From assembly GCF_025263485.1 (NCBI RefSeq), contig NZ_CP079863.1, positions 2,418,001 through 2,482,000 on the forward strand: a stretch of DNA of 64,000 nucleotides. The letters run 5' to 3'. This DNA comes from Mycobacterium sp. SMC-2. Its GTDB lineage: Bacteria; Actinomycetota; Actinomycetes; Mycobacteriales; Mycobacteriaceae. The notes under the pieces were generated by a model. It had not been told where the DNA came from. It saw only the letters and a list, made by a program, of their open reading frames with translations, and did no database searches. Both the position numbers and the translations under genes were made by a program. This document shows positions 40,480 through 52,042 of the stretch, piece by piece (position 1 is the first letter of the stretch; every line of letters starts with the position of its first letter).

Positions 40480-43400
40480 TACGCGGACTCCTCGGCGGCG
40501 AGTGACGAAGACTCGATGCGGTCGAACAAGCTGTCCAACGTACTTCCCGCCGACGCGGACAGCGCCGCGATCTGGTCGTAGTCCGAATCCACGGTGGGCG
40601 CAACCATTTTGGTGAGTTGATCCGCCAACGCGGCGACGGTGGGATGGTTGAACAGCATCGTGGTCGAAATCTCTACACCCACCAGGATCTCGGCCTCCCG
40701 GCGAATCGCCATAGCCATCAGGGAATTGAGGCCAAGCTCGGCGAGAGGGCGGTCGCTCTGAAGCTCCGGCTCGGGCACCCGCAGCTCGCGGGCGACGATG
40801 CTGCGCAGCCCGCTTAGCAACTCCGCGCGCACCTGCGCGGGCGTCAGATGCGACCAGTCCCGCACCGGGATCACGGGTGCGCCGCCGGATTCCGGCAGCA
40901 GGTCGTCGACGATGTGCAGCGCGCCGCGGGTGCGGTAGGCGGCCGCCAGCAGCGGCCAGTCGGCGTCCACCACAACCGAGTGCACGCCGGCGGCCGGACT
41001 CATCGCCAAAGGCAGCGCCGTGATGGCGATCTCGTCGTCCATGGGCACCAGCCCGGTTCCGACACTGACCTGGCCGGCGTCACCGTCGCTGTCGGCCAGG
41101 GATTTCCACAGTCCCCAGTTGACAGTGGTGGCCGCGAGTCCCAGGGCGCGCCGCGCGTACACCAGGGCGTCCAGATAGCCGCTGGTGGCGGTGTAGTGGG
41201 CCAGCCACCGCGAACCGGTCAGGCCGGAGATCGAGGAGAAGACGACGAAGTGGCGCACCGGCGTGGTCAGCGACAGCCGGTGCAACACCGCCGCGGCGTC
41301 GAGCTTGGGCGCGAACATCGCCGCGACGTCGTCGTCGGTCATCTCGTCAAGCACCACCGGTCGGCCGGCGTAGGCCGCGAGGTAAATGCCTTCCAGGGGC
41401 GGCAGATCAGCACCGAACCGGTCGAACAGTGCCCTCATGGCGGCCTCGTCGGCGGCGTCGGCGGCGACGGTGATCAGCGTGGTCCCGGTCGCGGCAAGGC
41501 TTTCGGCCAGTCCGTTGAGCCGCTGCCCCGGATTGCGCGACACCGCGACGATGGTCTTGGCGCCCATCTGGGCGAGCTGACGCACCAGGTGCGGCCCGAT
41601 GTTGCCGGTGGCGCCGATGACCAACTGGCTGGCGCCGGCGTCCAGCGTCACAGCTTCGGTGGGCAGCGCACGCCTGTGCAACCGGGGCACGTGCCGCACT
41701 CCGGACCGGTAGACGACTTGGTCTTCGCCGTCGGTGCCGGCGGCTTCGGCCAACACCAGCGGCGCGGCCAGCTCCGCGGGCACCGGGTCGTCGAGATCGA
41801 TGATGCCGCCCCAGATTTCGGGTTGTTCCAGTGCGAGGGTGCGTCCCAGGCCCCACAGCACCCCGTGCGCGGGGTTGGCGCGGTCACCCTCGGCGACCGG
41901 CTGACCGTTGCGGGTCACGATGAACAGCTTGGCGGAAGAGCCGGCCATGGCGGCGGCAAGGCGGCGCGCTCGGTGAAACAGCTGATATGCCAACACAACT
42001 GACGTTTCGGAGGCGGGCGGTGCGTAGAGCACGCGATCGACACCGTCGAGCGCCTCCTCGAGAGCGGACGCTTCGGCGAGGGCCGCGGGCTCCAGCAGGT
42101 CGACGCGCGATTGCGGCCCCGCGACGCGGCGCAGTTCGTCGGCCAGGCCGGTGTCGGCCACCGCCAGCCAGCGGCCGCTCGTCGTGGCCTCGGCGTGCGG
42201 TAGTGGGCGCACCGGCCAGATGACCTCATGGCACCAGTCATCGAGCGGGGTGCCGTTGCCTTCTTGCGCTGCCTGCGTCTCGGCGGCCCGGTCGCGGGAA
42301 CCCTTGGGGCGCAGTGCCGGTGGGGCAGCCGCGGTGGCGTCGATCCAGTGGCGGGTGTGGTGCCAGGGGGTGGTCGGGATCTGCGGGTGCGGCTCCGGCG
42401 GATGGGGGGTTTGGGGCGGGTGGGTGGCGCGCACCGTGTTGAGGTTGGTGTGGAACGTGATGGTGTCGTCCGCGTCGCGCTGCAGGGTCCCGGTGCTGAT
42501 GTACTTGCTTCCGTGTTGTGCCGTGTGCAAGGTGTCGAGGACGGCCTGGGTCAGCAGTGGGTGTGCGCTGATTTCGATGAAGGTGTGGTGGTCGGTGCCG
42601 GCGGTGGTGATGGCTTGGTGGAAGTGGACCGGGTTGCGCATGTTGGTGGCCCAGTGTTCGGCGTCGAAGGTGGGCCGGGTGTCGGGGTTTGCGTAGGTGG
42701 TGGAGAGGATGGGGATGGTTGGCGGCTGGGGGGTTAGGTCGGCCAGTTGGGCGCGCATCAGGGGTTGCAGGGGGTCCATGGCCGGGTTGTGCGGGGCGAC
42801 TTCGATGTTGACCCGGCTGGCGAACCGGTTTTGGGCGCGCACGGTGTCGATGAGCTCGTCGATCTCCTGGTTCGGTCCGGCGATGACGGTTTGGCGGGGG
42901 GAGTTGTAGATGCCCAGCGTCACCTGGGGGTGCTCGGCGATCAGCGCCTCGGTGGCGGACGCATCGAGCTCCAGCAGGGCCATGGTGCCCTGGCCGGATA
43001 GCGGGGCCATCAGCTGGGAGCGGGTGGCGGTCACCCGTAAGCCTTGGGCGGGGGTGAGCGCCCCGGCGACCACGGCGGCGGCGACTTCGCCCATGGAGTG
43101 TCCGATGACCAAATCGGGGGTGATGCCATAGGAGCGCCACAGCGCGGTCAGCGCCAGTTGCATGCCGATCAGGCCCAGCTGGATCTGTTCGATGCCGACC
43201 AGCTCGGCCCCGGTGGCGATCGTCTCGTGCAGCGAAAAGCCGGCCTGGGCAACGAAGTCGGGCTCCAGCTCGGCGATCGCCGCGGCGAAGGCCGGCTCGT
43301 CGGCCAGCAGTTGGCGGCCCATGCCGGCCCACTGCGACCCGCGCCCGGAGTAGACGAACACCGTGCCCGGCCCGACCGCGCCCTCGCGGGGACCCACCAC

Positions 43401-45251
43401 GCCGGGGGCGTGCTGAGCGGCGGCCAGCGCCCGCAGCCCGGCCACCGCCTGGGCGCGCTCGCGGGCGACCACCGTGGCGAACCGCGCCTGCCGGGCCCGG
43501 TGATGGTTGAGCGTGTGCGCCACATCGGCCAACGCCACCCCCGCCCCGGGGCCGTCCATCCACTCGGCCAGCACCGACGCCGTCGCCGCCACCCGCTGCG
43601 CCGTCTTACCCGACACCACCAACGTCGACACCCCGAGATCGCGGTCACGCCGCACGCTCGGGGAGGTTTCCTGACCTTGCTCGATCACCACATGCGCGTT
43701 CGTGCCGCCGAATCCGAACGACGACACCCCGGCGCGGCGGGGATGCCCGCGATCGGGCCAACTGGTCCGGGTGCGAACGACTTTCATCCGCAACTCGTCG
43801 AAGGGGATATGCGGGTTCGGGCTTTCGAATCGCTGATTCGGCGGAATCTGGCCACGCTGCACCGCCAGCACCGCCTTGATGAAGCCCGCGATGCCCGCCG
43901 CCGCCTCGGTGTGGCCGAGGTTGGTCTTCACCGCGCCGATGAGCAGGGGAGCATCCTCGGAACGCCCGCGGCCGAGCACCGTGCCGAGGGCACGGGCCTC
44001 GATGGGATCGCCCAACAGCGTTCCGGTGCCGTGGGTTTCGACGTAGTCAACATCGCTGGGCTGCATCCCGGCGTTGCTGTAGGCGGCCCGCAAGACCGCC
44101 ATTTGCGCCGCCGGGTTGGGGGCCATCAGGCCGTTGGAGCGGCCGTCCTGGTTGATCGCCGAGCCGCAGATCACGGCCAGCACGCGGTCGCCGTCCCGTT
44201 GCGCGTCGGTAAGCCGCTTGAGCACCACCACCCCCGCGCCCTCGCCGCGCACGAACCCGTCGGCCGCCGCATCGAAGGCGCGGCACTTGCCCGTCGGCGA
44301 CAACGCGCCCACCTGGTCGAAGCCGCGAAACACCGCCGGTGACAACAATAAATTCACCCCGGCCGCGATGGCCAGCTGGGAATCCTCGGTCCGCAGACTC
44401 TGGCACGCCAGGTGGATGGCCACCAACGACGACGAGCACGCGGTGTCGACCGTCACCGAAGGGCCGCGCAGGTCAAGGAAATACGAAAGACGGTTCGCGA
44501 TGATGCTCGTCGCGCCGCCGGTGTTGCTCCAGCCGTCGACCCCGCAGAAGTCGTTCGAGGCGATCGCCCCGTATTCACTCAGGCACGCGCCGGCGAATAC
44601 TCCCGTCTGTGACCGGCGCAGCGAGCTCGGCGGGATTCCCGCGTGCTCCAACGCTTCCCAGGCCACTTCCAGCAGCAGGCGCTGCTGGGGGTCCATCTTG
44701 TCCGCTTCGCTCGGCGAGATCTCGAAGAACTCCGCGTCGAAGGCGTCGATGTCCGGCAGGAACGATCCCCAGCGCGTCGTCCGGGCGAGCGCCGCCGCCA
44801 CGTCGGGCGACTCCGACTCGAACGGTCGCCACCGTTCCGGTGGCACCTGGCCGATCGAGCAGCCGCGCTCACACAGGAACTGCCATAACGCCTCGGGCCC
44901 GGCTATTCCCGGGAACCGGCACCCCATCCCGATGACGGCGATTGGCTCGTCGAGTGGGGTGCGGGCCGGGCGGTTGAGTGTGGCGTCCGACTCGGGGCCG
45001 GGCTCGGGCGCGGTGAGGTAGGCGGCCAGAGCGTTGATTGTCGGGTTCTGCCAGAAGTCGACCGGGGATACCTTCTTGCCCAACAACTCTGACAGCTCGC
45101 CGGACAGCACGACGACTTCGCGGGAACTCACACCGAGGTCGGCCAGCGACAGGTCGGGGTCGACTTCGTCCGGGGTGCAGCCGATGTTGGTCACCAAGTA
45201 GTCGACCAACCAGTGGCGCAGGTCCGCTTCGCCACCGATGCCTGACGTCAT
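40479..45251 (-). CDS. ppsA: Phthiocerol-type polyketide synthase PpsA, chimeric form
   Basis: First module, 1590 residues. It has a loading ACP (Ser43 in LGVSS), KS (Cys272), AT (Ser719; VAPH), a pseudo-KR plus KR of PpsB type ([32 protein letters not shown] near 1352) and a C-terminal ACP (Ser1510 in LGLNSLM). Loading ACP, KS and final ACP match M. tuberculosis PpsA. That protein, as I recall it, has about 1876 residues with a DH-like fold and a different KR (LITGGLGALGLL) between AT and the last ACP. Here that whole block is replaced by PpsB-like sequence. It accepts the FadD26-activated acyl chain and adds a unit reduced to hydroxyl. The ATG at 45251 overlaps the fadD26 stop (ATGA); the longer upstream frame lies in fadD26. 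Confidence 0.94.
40896..41925. repeat. Near-identical KR-coding tract, ppsA copy
   Basis: Counterpart of 36361-37390 in ppsB. Its distal edge (40896) falls where PpsA returns to PpsA-type sequence ahead of the final ACP, so this edge is a candidate recombination junction. Confidence 0.85.
42609..43648. repeat. Near-identical AT-coding tract, ppsA copy
   Basis: Counterpart of 38050-39089 in ppsB. It is a mosaic: at 42957-42975 it carries the ppsC variant rather than the ppsB variant, while beyond the ppsC tract it follows ppsB. The edge at 43648 marks the change from PpsA-type KS to shared sequence. Confidence 0.87.
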
Positions 45252-47002
45252 ACCGTCACGTCCAGCCTTTTGAACCCGTCGCTTTGGTAGCGTTCGACGC
45301 ACGCCGAGCGCCGCACCTTGCCGCTGGTGGTGATCGGTATGGATCCCGGTGACACCAGAACCAGGTCGGCGACTCGCACGCTGTGCGACTTCGATATCGC
45401 CGAGGTGACTTCGCGTTTCACCGAACGGAGTCGCAGCCGCGCCTCTTCCTCGGACGCCCCGCGGCCCTTCAGTTCGATGATCGCCACCAGTTGCTCGGTG
45501 ATGTCGTCGGGCACCGAGATGGCGGCGACCCGGCCGCCGGTGATTTCGGTGATGGTCGCCTCGATGTCGTCGGGATAGTGATTGCGCCCGTCGACGATGA
45601 GCAGGTCTTTGATGCGACCCATGATGAACATTTCGCCGTCGGCGATGACGCCCAGGTCGCCTGTCCGCAGCCACGGGCCCTCCGGGCATCCCGGAGCGGG
45701 ATCGGCCAGTTCGCCGTGAAAAAGGCGCGCCGTCTGTTCCGGCTTTCGCCAATATCCCAGGGCCACGTGGTCCCCACGCACCCAGATTTCTCCGACCGTC
45801 CCCGCGGGGCACTCGATCATGCTGTCCGGGTCGACGATTCGCACTGCGGCGGGATCGGGCGAACCGTAGCTGATGAGTTCGGTGCTGACCGTGCCCTCGG
45901 CCCCGCACGCCGTGGCCCGGCCGGCGGTCAAGTGCTCGTAGTCGAAACGGACCGTCTTGAGCGTGGTGCCCGGTTCGGGGCCCGCCACGTACAGCGTCGC
46001 TTCGGCGAGCCCATAGCAGGGCCGGACGGTCGTCGCGCGCAGGTTGAAGGGGGCGAAGCGTTCGGTGAAGCGCTTGACGGTCGCGACATGGATCCGTTCG
46101 CTGCCGCTGACGATCGTCTGCACGTCGCCGAGGTCCAGTCCCGCCATGTCATCGTCGGACGTCCTGCGGACAGCCAGTTCGAAGGCGAAATTCGGTGCGG
46201 CGGAAAAACATTGGCCGTTGGTGGCAAGCATCTGCATCCACCGGGCCGGGCGTTGCAGGAACGCCATGGGGCTCATCAGCACCGCGCTGCGGTTTGTCAC
46301 CAGCGGGGCACAAACCCCCAGAATGAGGCCCATGTCGTGGAACAGCGGCAGCCACGACACCAAAGAGAGGTTGGCCGGGAGCTTCTCCGGTTCACCGAAG
46401 AAGGCGTACATACATTGCGTGACGTTGGTGACGACGTTCTTGTGCGACACGATCACGCCGGCCGGCGTGCGTGTCGATCCGGACGTGTACTGCAGGTAAC
46501 CCGCTCCCGAGCGGAGCTGCGGGGCCGGCGCGAGTGCGCGGGGCGAATCCAGGTCCAGCAGGTCGACCTCGATGACCAGCGGCGCGGGCTGCCCGTCCTG
46601 GGCGCAGGCGTACTTGTTGACATCGCTGACCACGGCCGACGTCGTGAGAATGGCGACCGGGCTGCAGTCCCGCAGCACGGCGGAAATCCGCTCGTCGTGG
46701 ACGCCATAAAGCGGCGTGGACAGCGGAACCGCGATGAAACCGGCCTGCAGCGCCCCGAAGAAGGCCGCGACGTATTCCAGCCCCTGCGGCGCCGAGATCG
46801 CCACCCGATCGCCGGGGGAGCCGCAGAGTGCCAGCTCGTCAGCAATCACGCAGGCACGCCGAGCCACTTGGGCCCACGTCAGGTGTTCGGCAAACCCGCC
46901 GGGGTCCTGCTCGTAGTCGATGAACGTAAACGCCGTAGAGTCGGGGTGTTGCTCAGCGCGCTCCTGCAGCAAAGCAGGGACGGACATGTCGGTAACCGGC
47001 AT
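45248..47002 (-). CDS. fadD26: Fatty acyl-AMP ligase FadD26
   Basis: Activates a long-chain fatty acid as acyl-adenylate and hands it to the loading ACP of PpsA; 584 residues (583 in M. tuberculosis). The ANL-family P-loop is [16 protein letters not shown] near residue 180. Other motifs are [31 protein letters not shown] and the C-terminal [20 protein letters not shown]. The protein is of the FAAL rather than the CoA-ligase class. It starts the ten-gene lipid block; the ATG at 47002 gives [20 protein letters not shown], matching the known FadD26 start. Its TGA overlaps the ppsA ATG. The block promoter should lie in the 547-base gap upstream. Confidence 0.96.
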   Translation of the reverse strand: MPVTDMSVPALLQERAEQHPDSTAFTFIDYEQDPGGFAEHLTWAQVARRACVIADELALCGSPGDRVAISAPQGLEYVAAFFGALQAGFIAVPLSTPLYGVHDERISAVLRDCSPVAILTTSAVVSDVNKYACAQDGQPAPLVIEVDLLDLDSPRALAPAPQLRSGAGYLQYTSGSTRTPAGVIVSHKNVVTNVTQCMYAFFGEPEKLPANLSLVSWLPLFHDMGLILGVCAPLVTNRSAVLMSPMAFLQRPARWMQMLATNGQCFSAAPNFAFELAVRRTSDDDMAGLDLGDVQTIVSGSERIHVATVKRFTERFAPFNLRATTVRPCYGLAEATLYVAGPEPGTTLKTVRFDYEHLTAGRATACGAEGTVSTELISYGSPDPAAVRIVDPDSMIECPAGTVGEIWVRGDHVALGYWRKPEQTARLFHGELADPAPGCPEGPWLRTGDLGVIADGEMFIMGRIKDLLIVDGRNHYPDDIEATITEITGGRVAAISVPDDITEQLVAIIELKGRGASEEEARLRLRSVKREVTSAISKSHSVRVADLVLVSPGSIPITTSGKVRRSACVERYQSDGFKRLDVTV

Positions 47003-47041
47003 TCGTGGACCTTCCAGTGCTCTGACGCTGTTCGTTTATTT

Positions 47042-47058
47042 GCACGCAAGCTGCGTGC
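47042..47058. promoter_or_regulatory. Perfect 7-bp dyad before fadD26
   Basis: GCACGCA-AGC-TGCGTGC lies 40-56 bases upstream of the fadD26 ATG, where a repressor site or a leader hairpin would act. No known regulator motif is recognised. Confidence 0.45.
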
Positions 47059-47501
47059 TGCGCGTCGAGCGGCTTCCCCGGTTACCGACAACCGCTCTCG
47101 TGAAGCAACCTAAGCATTCTTCGCGGATGAGACCTTGGGATTTACAAAATCAAAACGAGATGTAGCCCACAGCGCCGCGCGCTCCCTGGCCGCCTGAGCC
47201 GGCCCGGCTCGTCGCTGGCGGCTCTTGCGCGCCATATGAGAGGTACGCCCATGTGGCTTGTGGTGCTGTTGTTATACGAGTGATGAATAGTGATCAGAGT
47301 GGGGACCGCGGCGCGCTTTGCACCATGCGACGGTGGTAGTCCCACCGCACCGTTTTGACGACCCTGTACGGTGTCCACCTGCTCGGGCCGGATGGGGCGC
47401 CGACGCGCGTCCGGGCTGGCGGGCGGACGTCCCGCAGCCGGCCTCCGCGACGTCCCAGCTCCTCCTGTGTCCGGGTTGGCAAACTCTAGGTCAGCATCCT
47501 G

Positions 47502-47546
47502 GCGGGTGGCCCGCCGGATCTGTGGGTCGGTATGGCGGCGCCGCCA
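47502..47546 (-). terminator. Two GC-rich hairpins after tesA
   Basis: Directly after the tesA stop are the palindrome TGGCGGCGCCGCCA (47533-47546) and the hairpin GGCGGG-TGG-CCCGCC (47502-47516). No T-run follows, which is usual for mycobacterial terminators. They would separate tesA transcripts from the fadD26 promoter region. Confidence 0.5.
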
Positions 47547-47549
47547 CAG

Positions 47550-48293
<744 letters not shown>

Positions 48294-48517
48294 CTATCCC
48301 GATGTCATTGGTCACCCGGGCGTATCGCCGTTCGCGATATTCGGCGGGCGTCGGCCCGCTCGGCGCCGGCGCGGAAGTGCTGGAACAATCAAACCTGTGT
48401 TCCGGGCTGGTAGGAGCCGCGGCGGTCAAAAGCCCGACACACCGGGCCGCCACCGCTGTCACAAAGGCAACACCAGGCACACTGGTAACAATAGGAGTTT
48501 GCAGACGCCAGGAGGAT

Positions 48518-49261
48518 ATGGCCGTGTACCGGGTCTTTGAAGCGCTCGACGAACTGAGCGCCATCGTTGAAGAAGCACGCGGCGTTCCCATGACGGCGGG
48601 CTGCGTGGTGCCGCGCGGTGACGTGCTGGAATTGATCGACGACATCAAGGATGCGATCCCCGGCGAGCTGGACGACGCCCAGGACGTGCTCGACGCGCGC
48701 GACTCGATGCTGCAGGATGCAAAGTCGCACGCCGAATCCATGGTTTCCTCGGCGACCACCGAGTCCGAGTCGATGCTCAACCACGCCCGTGCCGAAGCCG
48801 ACCGGCTCTTGTCCGACGCAAAAGCGCAGGCAGACCGCATGGTGAGCGAGGCGCGCCAGCACAGCGAGCGGATGGTCGGCGAGGCCCGCGAGGAGGCGAT
48901 GCGCATCGCCACGGCGGCCAAGCGCGAGTACGAGGCCAGCGTCGGCCGTGCCCAGGCCGAAGCCGACAGGCTGCTCGAGAACGGCAACATCTCCTACGAG
49001 AAGGCCGTGCAGGAGGGCATCAAAGAGCAGCAGCGCCTGGTGTCGCAGAACAGCGTGGTGGAGGCGGCCAACGCCGAGGCCACCCGTCTCATCGACTCGG
49101 CGCACGCCGAGGCCGACCGGCTGCGTGGCGAATGCGACATCTACGTCGACAACAAGCTCGCCGAGTTCGAGGAGTTCCTCAACGGCACGCTGCGCTCCGT
49201 CGGGCGCGGTCGTCACCAACTCCGGACGGCGGCCGGCACGCACGACTACGCGGTGCGCTAG
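48518..49261 (+). CDS. sepIVA: DivIVA-domain septation protein SepIVA
   Basis: Cytosolic coiled-coil protein of 247 residues, homologue of Rv2927c / M. smegmatis SepIVA, which is needed for septation and localises with the division machinery. The N-terminal DivIVA-like part is VYRVFEALDELSAIVEEARG. A heptad-rich region follows from about residue 40 to 215, with repeated alanine/glutamate segments such as HAEAD and SEARQ. The C-terminus ends FLNGTLRSVGRGRHQLRTA. GGAGG just precedes the ATG at 48518; the open frame continues upstream, but the conserved protein starts here. Near-identity to the M. tuberculosis protein suggests strong constraint. Confidence 0.95.
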   Translation: MAVYRVFEALDELSAIVEEARGVPMTAGCVVPRGDVLELIDDIKDAIPGELDDAQDVLDARDSMLQDAKSHAESMVSSATTESESMLNHARAEADRLLSDAKAQADRMVSEARQHSERMVGEAREEAMRIATAAKREYEASVGRAQAEADRLLENGNISYEKAVQEGIKEQQRLVSQNSVVEAANAEATRLIDSAHAEADRLRGECDIYVDNKLAEFEEFLNGTLRSVGRGRHQLRTAAGTHDYAVR

Positions 49262-49315
49262 CCTCTCCGGGCCACCGTGGCCTGGAATTATGCGGTGCGC
49301 CGTAGGATTTCTTTT

Positions 49316-49900
49316 ATGACGCGGCAGCACGGCACCACCTCGCAGCGCCATCTGAACTCGCCGTTGAGGATCGACATCACCCGGCTCGGGCGGCGCCCCG
49401 GGGCGATGGTCACCCTGCGCAAGACCGTGCCCAGCCCGTCGCGCATCGGGCTGGACATGATCGCGATCGAGGCGGGCGCTCCATTGGAGCTGGACCTGCA
49501 GGTCCAGTCGGTGTCCGAAGGCGTGCTGGTGACGGGGACGGTGGACGCGCCCACCGTGGGCGAGTGCTCCCGTTGCCTGACCCCGGTCAACGGTCGGGCG
49601 CAGGTCCGGTTGACCGAATTGTTCGCCTACCCTGACAGCACGACGGAGGCGACCACCGAGGAGGACGAGGTCGGTCACATCGTCGACGACACCATCGACC
49701 TCGAGCAGTCGATAGTCGACGCCGTGGTTCTCGAGCTGCCCTTCTCGCCGGTGTGCACGCCCGATTGCCCGGGGTTATGTCCCGAATGCGGTGTTTCCCT
49801 CGCGGCCGAGCCCGGCCATCAGCACGACCGCATCGACCCGCGGTGGGCCAAGCTGGCCGGCATGTTTCCCGAGGCCGACGCGCCGCGGGGTGAGCAATGA
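49316..49900 (+). CDS. YceD/DUF177 family metal-binding protein
   Basis: Protein of 194 residues of the YceD (DUF177) family, linked in other bacteria to 23S rRNA accumulation and often encoded beside rpmF. Two cysteine pairs, CSRC and the cluster [12 protein letters not shown] near the C-terminus, probably bind zinc. The ATG at 49316 has AGGA ten bases before it; a GTG at 49277 would add 13 residues of uncertain value. It corresponds to Rv2926c. Its TGA overlaps the rnc ATG, so it is coupled to RNase III. No rpmF lies here. Confidence 0.9.
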   Translation: MTRQHGTTSQRHLNSPLRIDITRLGRRPGAMVTLRKTVPSPSRIGLDMIAIEAGAPLELDLQVQSVSEGVLVTGTVDAPTVGECSRCLTPVNGRAQVRLTELFAYPDSTTEATTEEDEVGHIVDDTIDLEQSIVDAVVLELPFSPVCTPDCPGLCPECGVSLAAEPGHQHDRIDPRWAKLAGMFPEADAPRGEQ

Positions 49901-50610
49901 CGTCACGGCAAGACCTGCTCGACGCGCTCGGGGTCGAACTGCCCGATGAGCTGCTCTCACTGGCGCTGACGCATCGCAGCTACGCCTACGAGCACGGCGG
50001 GCTGCCCACCAACGAGCGTCTGGAGTTTCTCGGCGACGCCGTACTGGGTCTGACCGTCACCGACGAGCTCTACCACCGGCACCCCGACCGGTCGGAAGGG
50101 GACCTGGCCAAGCTGCGGGCCAGCGTGGTCAACACCCACGCGCTGGCCGACGTCGCCCGCAAGCTGTCCGGGGACGGCCTTGGCGTCCACATGTTTCTCG
50201 GGCGCGGGGAAGCCAATACCGGCGGCGCCGACAAGTCGAGCATCCTGGCCGACGGCATGGAATCCCTGCTGGGCGCCATCTACCTGCAGCACGGAATCGA
50301 CACGGCCCGTGAAGTCATTTTGCGGCTGTTCGGCGCGCTGCTGGACGCCGCGCCGACGCTCGGGGCCGGGCTGGACTGGAAGACCAGCCTGCAGGAGCTG
50401 ACCGCCGCGCGGGGCATGGGCGCGCCGTCGTACGTGGTCACCTCCACCGGCCCGGATCACGACAAGGAATTCACCGCCGTCGTCGTCGTGATGGATACCG
50501 AATACGGGTCCGGTGTGGGGCGCTCCAAGAAGGAGGCCGAGCAGAAGGCCGCGGCGGCCACCTGGAAAGCCCTGGAAGCGCTGGACACCGCGGGGAAAAC
50601 GTCCGCCTGA
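49897..50610 (+). CDS. rnc: Ribonuclease III
   Basis: Double-stranded RNA endonuclease, 237 residues, acting in rRNA processing. The catalytic signature [13 protein letters not shown] is at residues 39-51. The second acidic site is [20 protein letters not shown] dsRNA-binding domain follows ([13 protein letters not shown], ending [19 protein letters not shown]). The ATG overlaps the stop of the YceD-like gene (ATGA). It is followed by tandem palindromic repeats before mutM. Confidence 0.97.
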   Translation: MTSRQDLLDALGVELPDELLSLALTHRSYAYEHGGLPTNERLEFLGDAVLGLTVTDELYHRHPDRSEGDLAKLRASVVNTHALADVARKLSGDGLGVHMFLGRGEANTGGADKSSILADGMESLLGAIYLQHGIDTAREVILRLFGALLDAAPTLGAGLDWKTSLQELTAARGMGAPSYVVTSTGPDHDKEFTAVVVVMDTEYGSGVGRSKKEAEQKAAAATWKALEALDTAGKTSA

Positions 50611-50611
50611 A

Positions 50612-50720
50612 CCGATGGTGATGACCCGCCGCGCCCGGCTTCGCCGCGCTTGCGATCATCACTGGGCCCGATGGTGATGACCCGCCGCGCCCGGCTTCGC
50701 CGCGCTTGCGATCATCACTG
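50612..50720. repeat. Tandem pair of a 56-bp palindromic repeat
   Basis: Two direct copies with a 56-base period start with CCGATGGTGATGACCCGCC at 50612 and 50668. Within each, GTGATGA near the start pairs with TCATCAC near the end, so each can form a long hairpin (inner GCCGCGC/GCGCGGC-like parts). The second copy ends two bases before the mutM ATG, so the hairpins may end rnc transcripts or influence mutM translation. Confidence 0.85.
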
Positions 50721-50721
50721 A

Positions 50722-51582
50722 ATGCCCGAGCTGCCCGAAGTCGAGGTCGTGCGCCGCGGCTTGCAGGCCAGCGTGGTGGGCAAGACGATCACGGCCGTGC
50801 GGGTGCACCATCCGCGCGCGGTGCGCCGCCACGAGGCCGGGCCCGCCGACCTGACCGCCCGGCTGCTCGACGCCCGGATCACCGGCACCGATCGGCGCGG
50901 TAAGTATCTGTGGCTGCTGCTGGACGGTCCAGCCCAGCCGGATACCGCGCTCGTCGTGCACCTCGGCATGAGCGGGCAGATGCTGCTGGGGGAGGTGCCG
51001 CGCGCCGACCATGTGCGCATCTCCGCGCTGCTCGACGACGGGACCGTGCTGAGCTTCGCCGACCAACGCACCTTCGGCGGCTGGATGCTCGCCGACCTGG
51101 TGAGCGTGGACGGCAGCGTGGTGCCGGTCCCCGTCGCGCACCTCGCGCGCGATCCGCTGGACCCGCTTTTCGACCGCGACGCCGTGGTGAATGTCTTGCG
51201 GCGCAAGCACTCCGAGATCAAGCGGCAGCTCCTCGACCAAACCGTGGTGTCGGGCATCGGGAACATCTACGCCGACGAGGCGCTGTGGCGCGCCAAGGTC
51301 AACGGCGCCCGAATCGCGGCCACGCTGACCCGCAAGCAGCTGGGCGCTGTCCTGGACGCCGCGGCCGACGTGATGCGCGACGCGCTGGCCCAAGGTGGGA
51401 CGTCGTTCGACTCGCTGTATGTCAACGTCAACGGCCAATCGGGCTACTTCGACCGATCGCTGGACGCCTACGGCCGCGAAGGGCAGCCCTGCCGCCGCTG
51501 CGGCGCGGTGATGCGCCGGGAGAAGTTCATGAACCGGTCGTCGTTCTACTGCCCCAGATGTCAGCCGCGGCCGCGCTCTTGA
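50722..51582 (+). CDS. mutM: Formamidopyrimidine-DNA glycosylase
   Basis: Base-excision repair glycosylase/lyase removing oxidised purines such as 8-oxoguanine; 286 residues. The N-terminus [13 protein letters not shown] provides the catalytic Pro and Glu. Lys60 is in RRGKYLW. The helix-two-turn-helix is [17 protein letters not shown]. The C-terminal zinc finger is CRRC ... CPRC. This matches Rv2924c (fpg). The ATG is immediately after a palindromic repeat and no clear ribosome binding site is visible, so initiation may be unusual. Confidence 0.96.
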   Translation: MPELPEVEVVRRGLQASVVGKTITAVRVHHPRAVRRHEAGPADLTARLLDARITGTDRRGKYLWLLLDGPAQPDTALVVHLGMSGQMLLGEVPRADHVRISALLDDGTVLSFADQRTFGGWMLADLVSVDGSVVPVPVAHLARDPLDPLFDRDAVVNVLRRKHSEIKRQLLDQTVVSGIGNIYADEALWRAKVNGARIAATLTRKQLGAVLDAAADVMRDALAQGGTSFDSLYVNVNGQSGYFDRSLDAYGREGQPCRRCGAVMRREKFMNRSSFYCPRCQPRPRS

Positions 51583-51596
51583 GTTTGCGCGCAGGG

Positions 51597-51665
51597 CGTC
51601 GAGTGTGTGCGCCCACGGTTGCGACACGCCGAGCGACGTGTCGCACCCGGGACGCACACTCGACG
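51597..51665. repeat. TCGAGTGTG palindromic repeat, copy 1
   Basis: Begins GCGTCGAGTGTGTGCGCCCA and ends CCGGGACGCACACTCGACGG; the ends are inverted repeats. Directly after mutM. Same orientation and inner word GCGACACGCCG as the copy at 54520-54602; the two bracket the feo operon. Confidence 0.8.
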
Positions 51666-51688
51666 GGCGCCGGGCAGGCTTTCGCGGG

Positions 51689-51710
51689 AAAGGTGAGGTT
51701 ACCCTCACCT
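51689..51710. promoter_or_regulatory. IdeR-like iron box before feoA
   Basis: The perfect 8-bp dyad AGGTGAGGTTACCCTCACCT is at 51691-51710. The overlapping 19-mer at 51689-51707 matches 13 of 19 positions of the mycobacterial IdeR consensus TTAGGTTAGGCTAACCTAA. It lies 32 bases before the first feoA start, so iron-dependent repression of the operon is expected. Confidence 0.6.
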
Positions 51711-51742
51711 CGCGTCGTTATCCTTGGTGGCATGGTGGACCT

Positions 51743-52042
51743 GTGGAACCTGGGCTAGTGAGGAAATCGGTGCGGAGGTCGCTCCGTGTACCGGGTTCGC
51801 CGACCGTGCTGGCTCAGCTCGCGCCGGGCCAGCGGGCAACCATCGTGGGCGTCGCGCCGGCGGCTTCTGCCGTGGTGGCGGGCCGTCTGCGGCAGCTCGG
51901 CTTCCGGCCGTCGTCCGCCGTCGAGGTCATTCGGCGCGCCCCGATGGGCGACCCGACCATTTACCGGATTCAGGACACCGAACTGTGCCTGCGCCGGCGC
52001 GAGGCGCGGTTGATCGAAGTCGACCCGGGGAGCGTCGCATGA
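51743..52042 (+). CDS. feoA: FeoA-like ferrous iron transport protein
   Basis: Small SH3-like cytosolic protein of 99 residues that assists FeoB. The family pattern is visible: LAQLAPGQRATIVGVAP, then RLRQLGFRPSSAVEVIRRAPMGDPTIYRI and LRRREARLIEV. Two GTG starts are possible, 51743 and 51758. The second overlaps the stop of a nine-codon reading frame (51732-51758, MVDLWNLG), so initiation could be coupled to it. The TGA overlaps the feoB ATG. M. tuberculosis has no genes between mutM and the OsmC-like gene here, so the operon is an insertion relative to it. Confidence 0.87.
   Translation: MEPGLVRKSVRRSLRVPGSPTVLAQLAPGQRATIVGVAPAASAVVAGRLRQLGFRPSSAVEVIRRAPMGDPTIYRIQDTELCLRRREARLIEVDPGSVA

Larger units (their letters stand above)
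47003..47549 (-). promoter_or_regulatory. Long upstream region of the fadD26-papA5 block
   Basis: No gene is supported in these 547 bases. The part near 47130-47290 is locally AT-rich for this genome and should contain the promoter of the lipid block. On the minus strand a TATAAC hexamer at about 47270-47275 is a possible -10, but no -35 partner stands out. A hairpin CGGTGG-N5-CCACCG is at 47331-47347. Confidence 0.45.
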
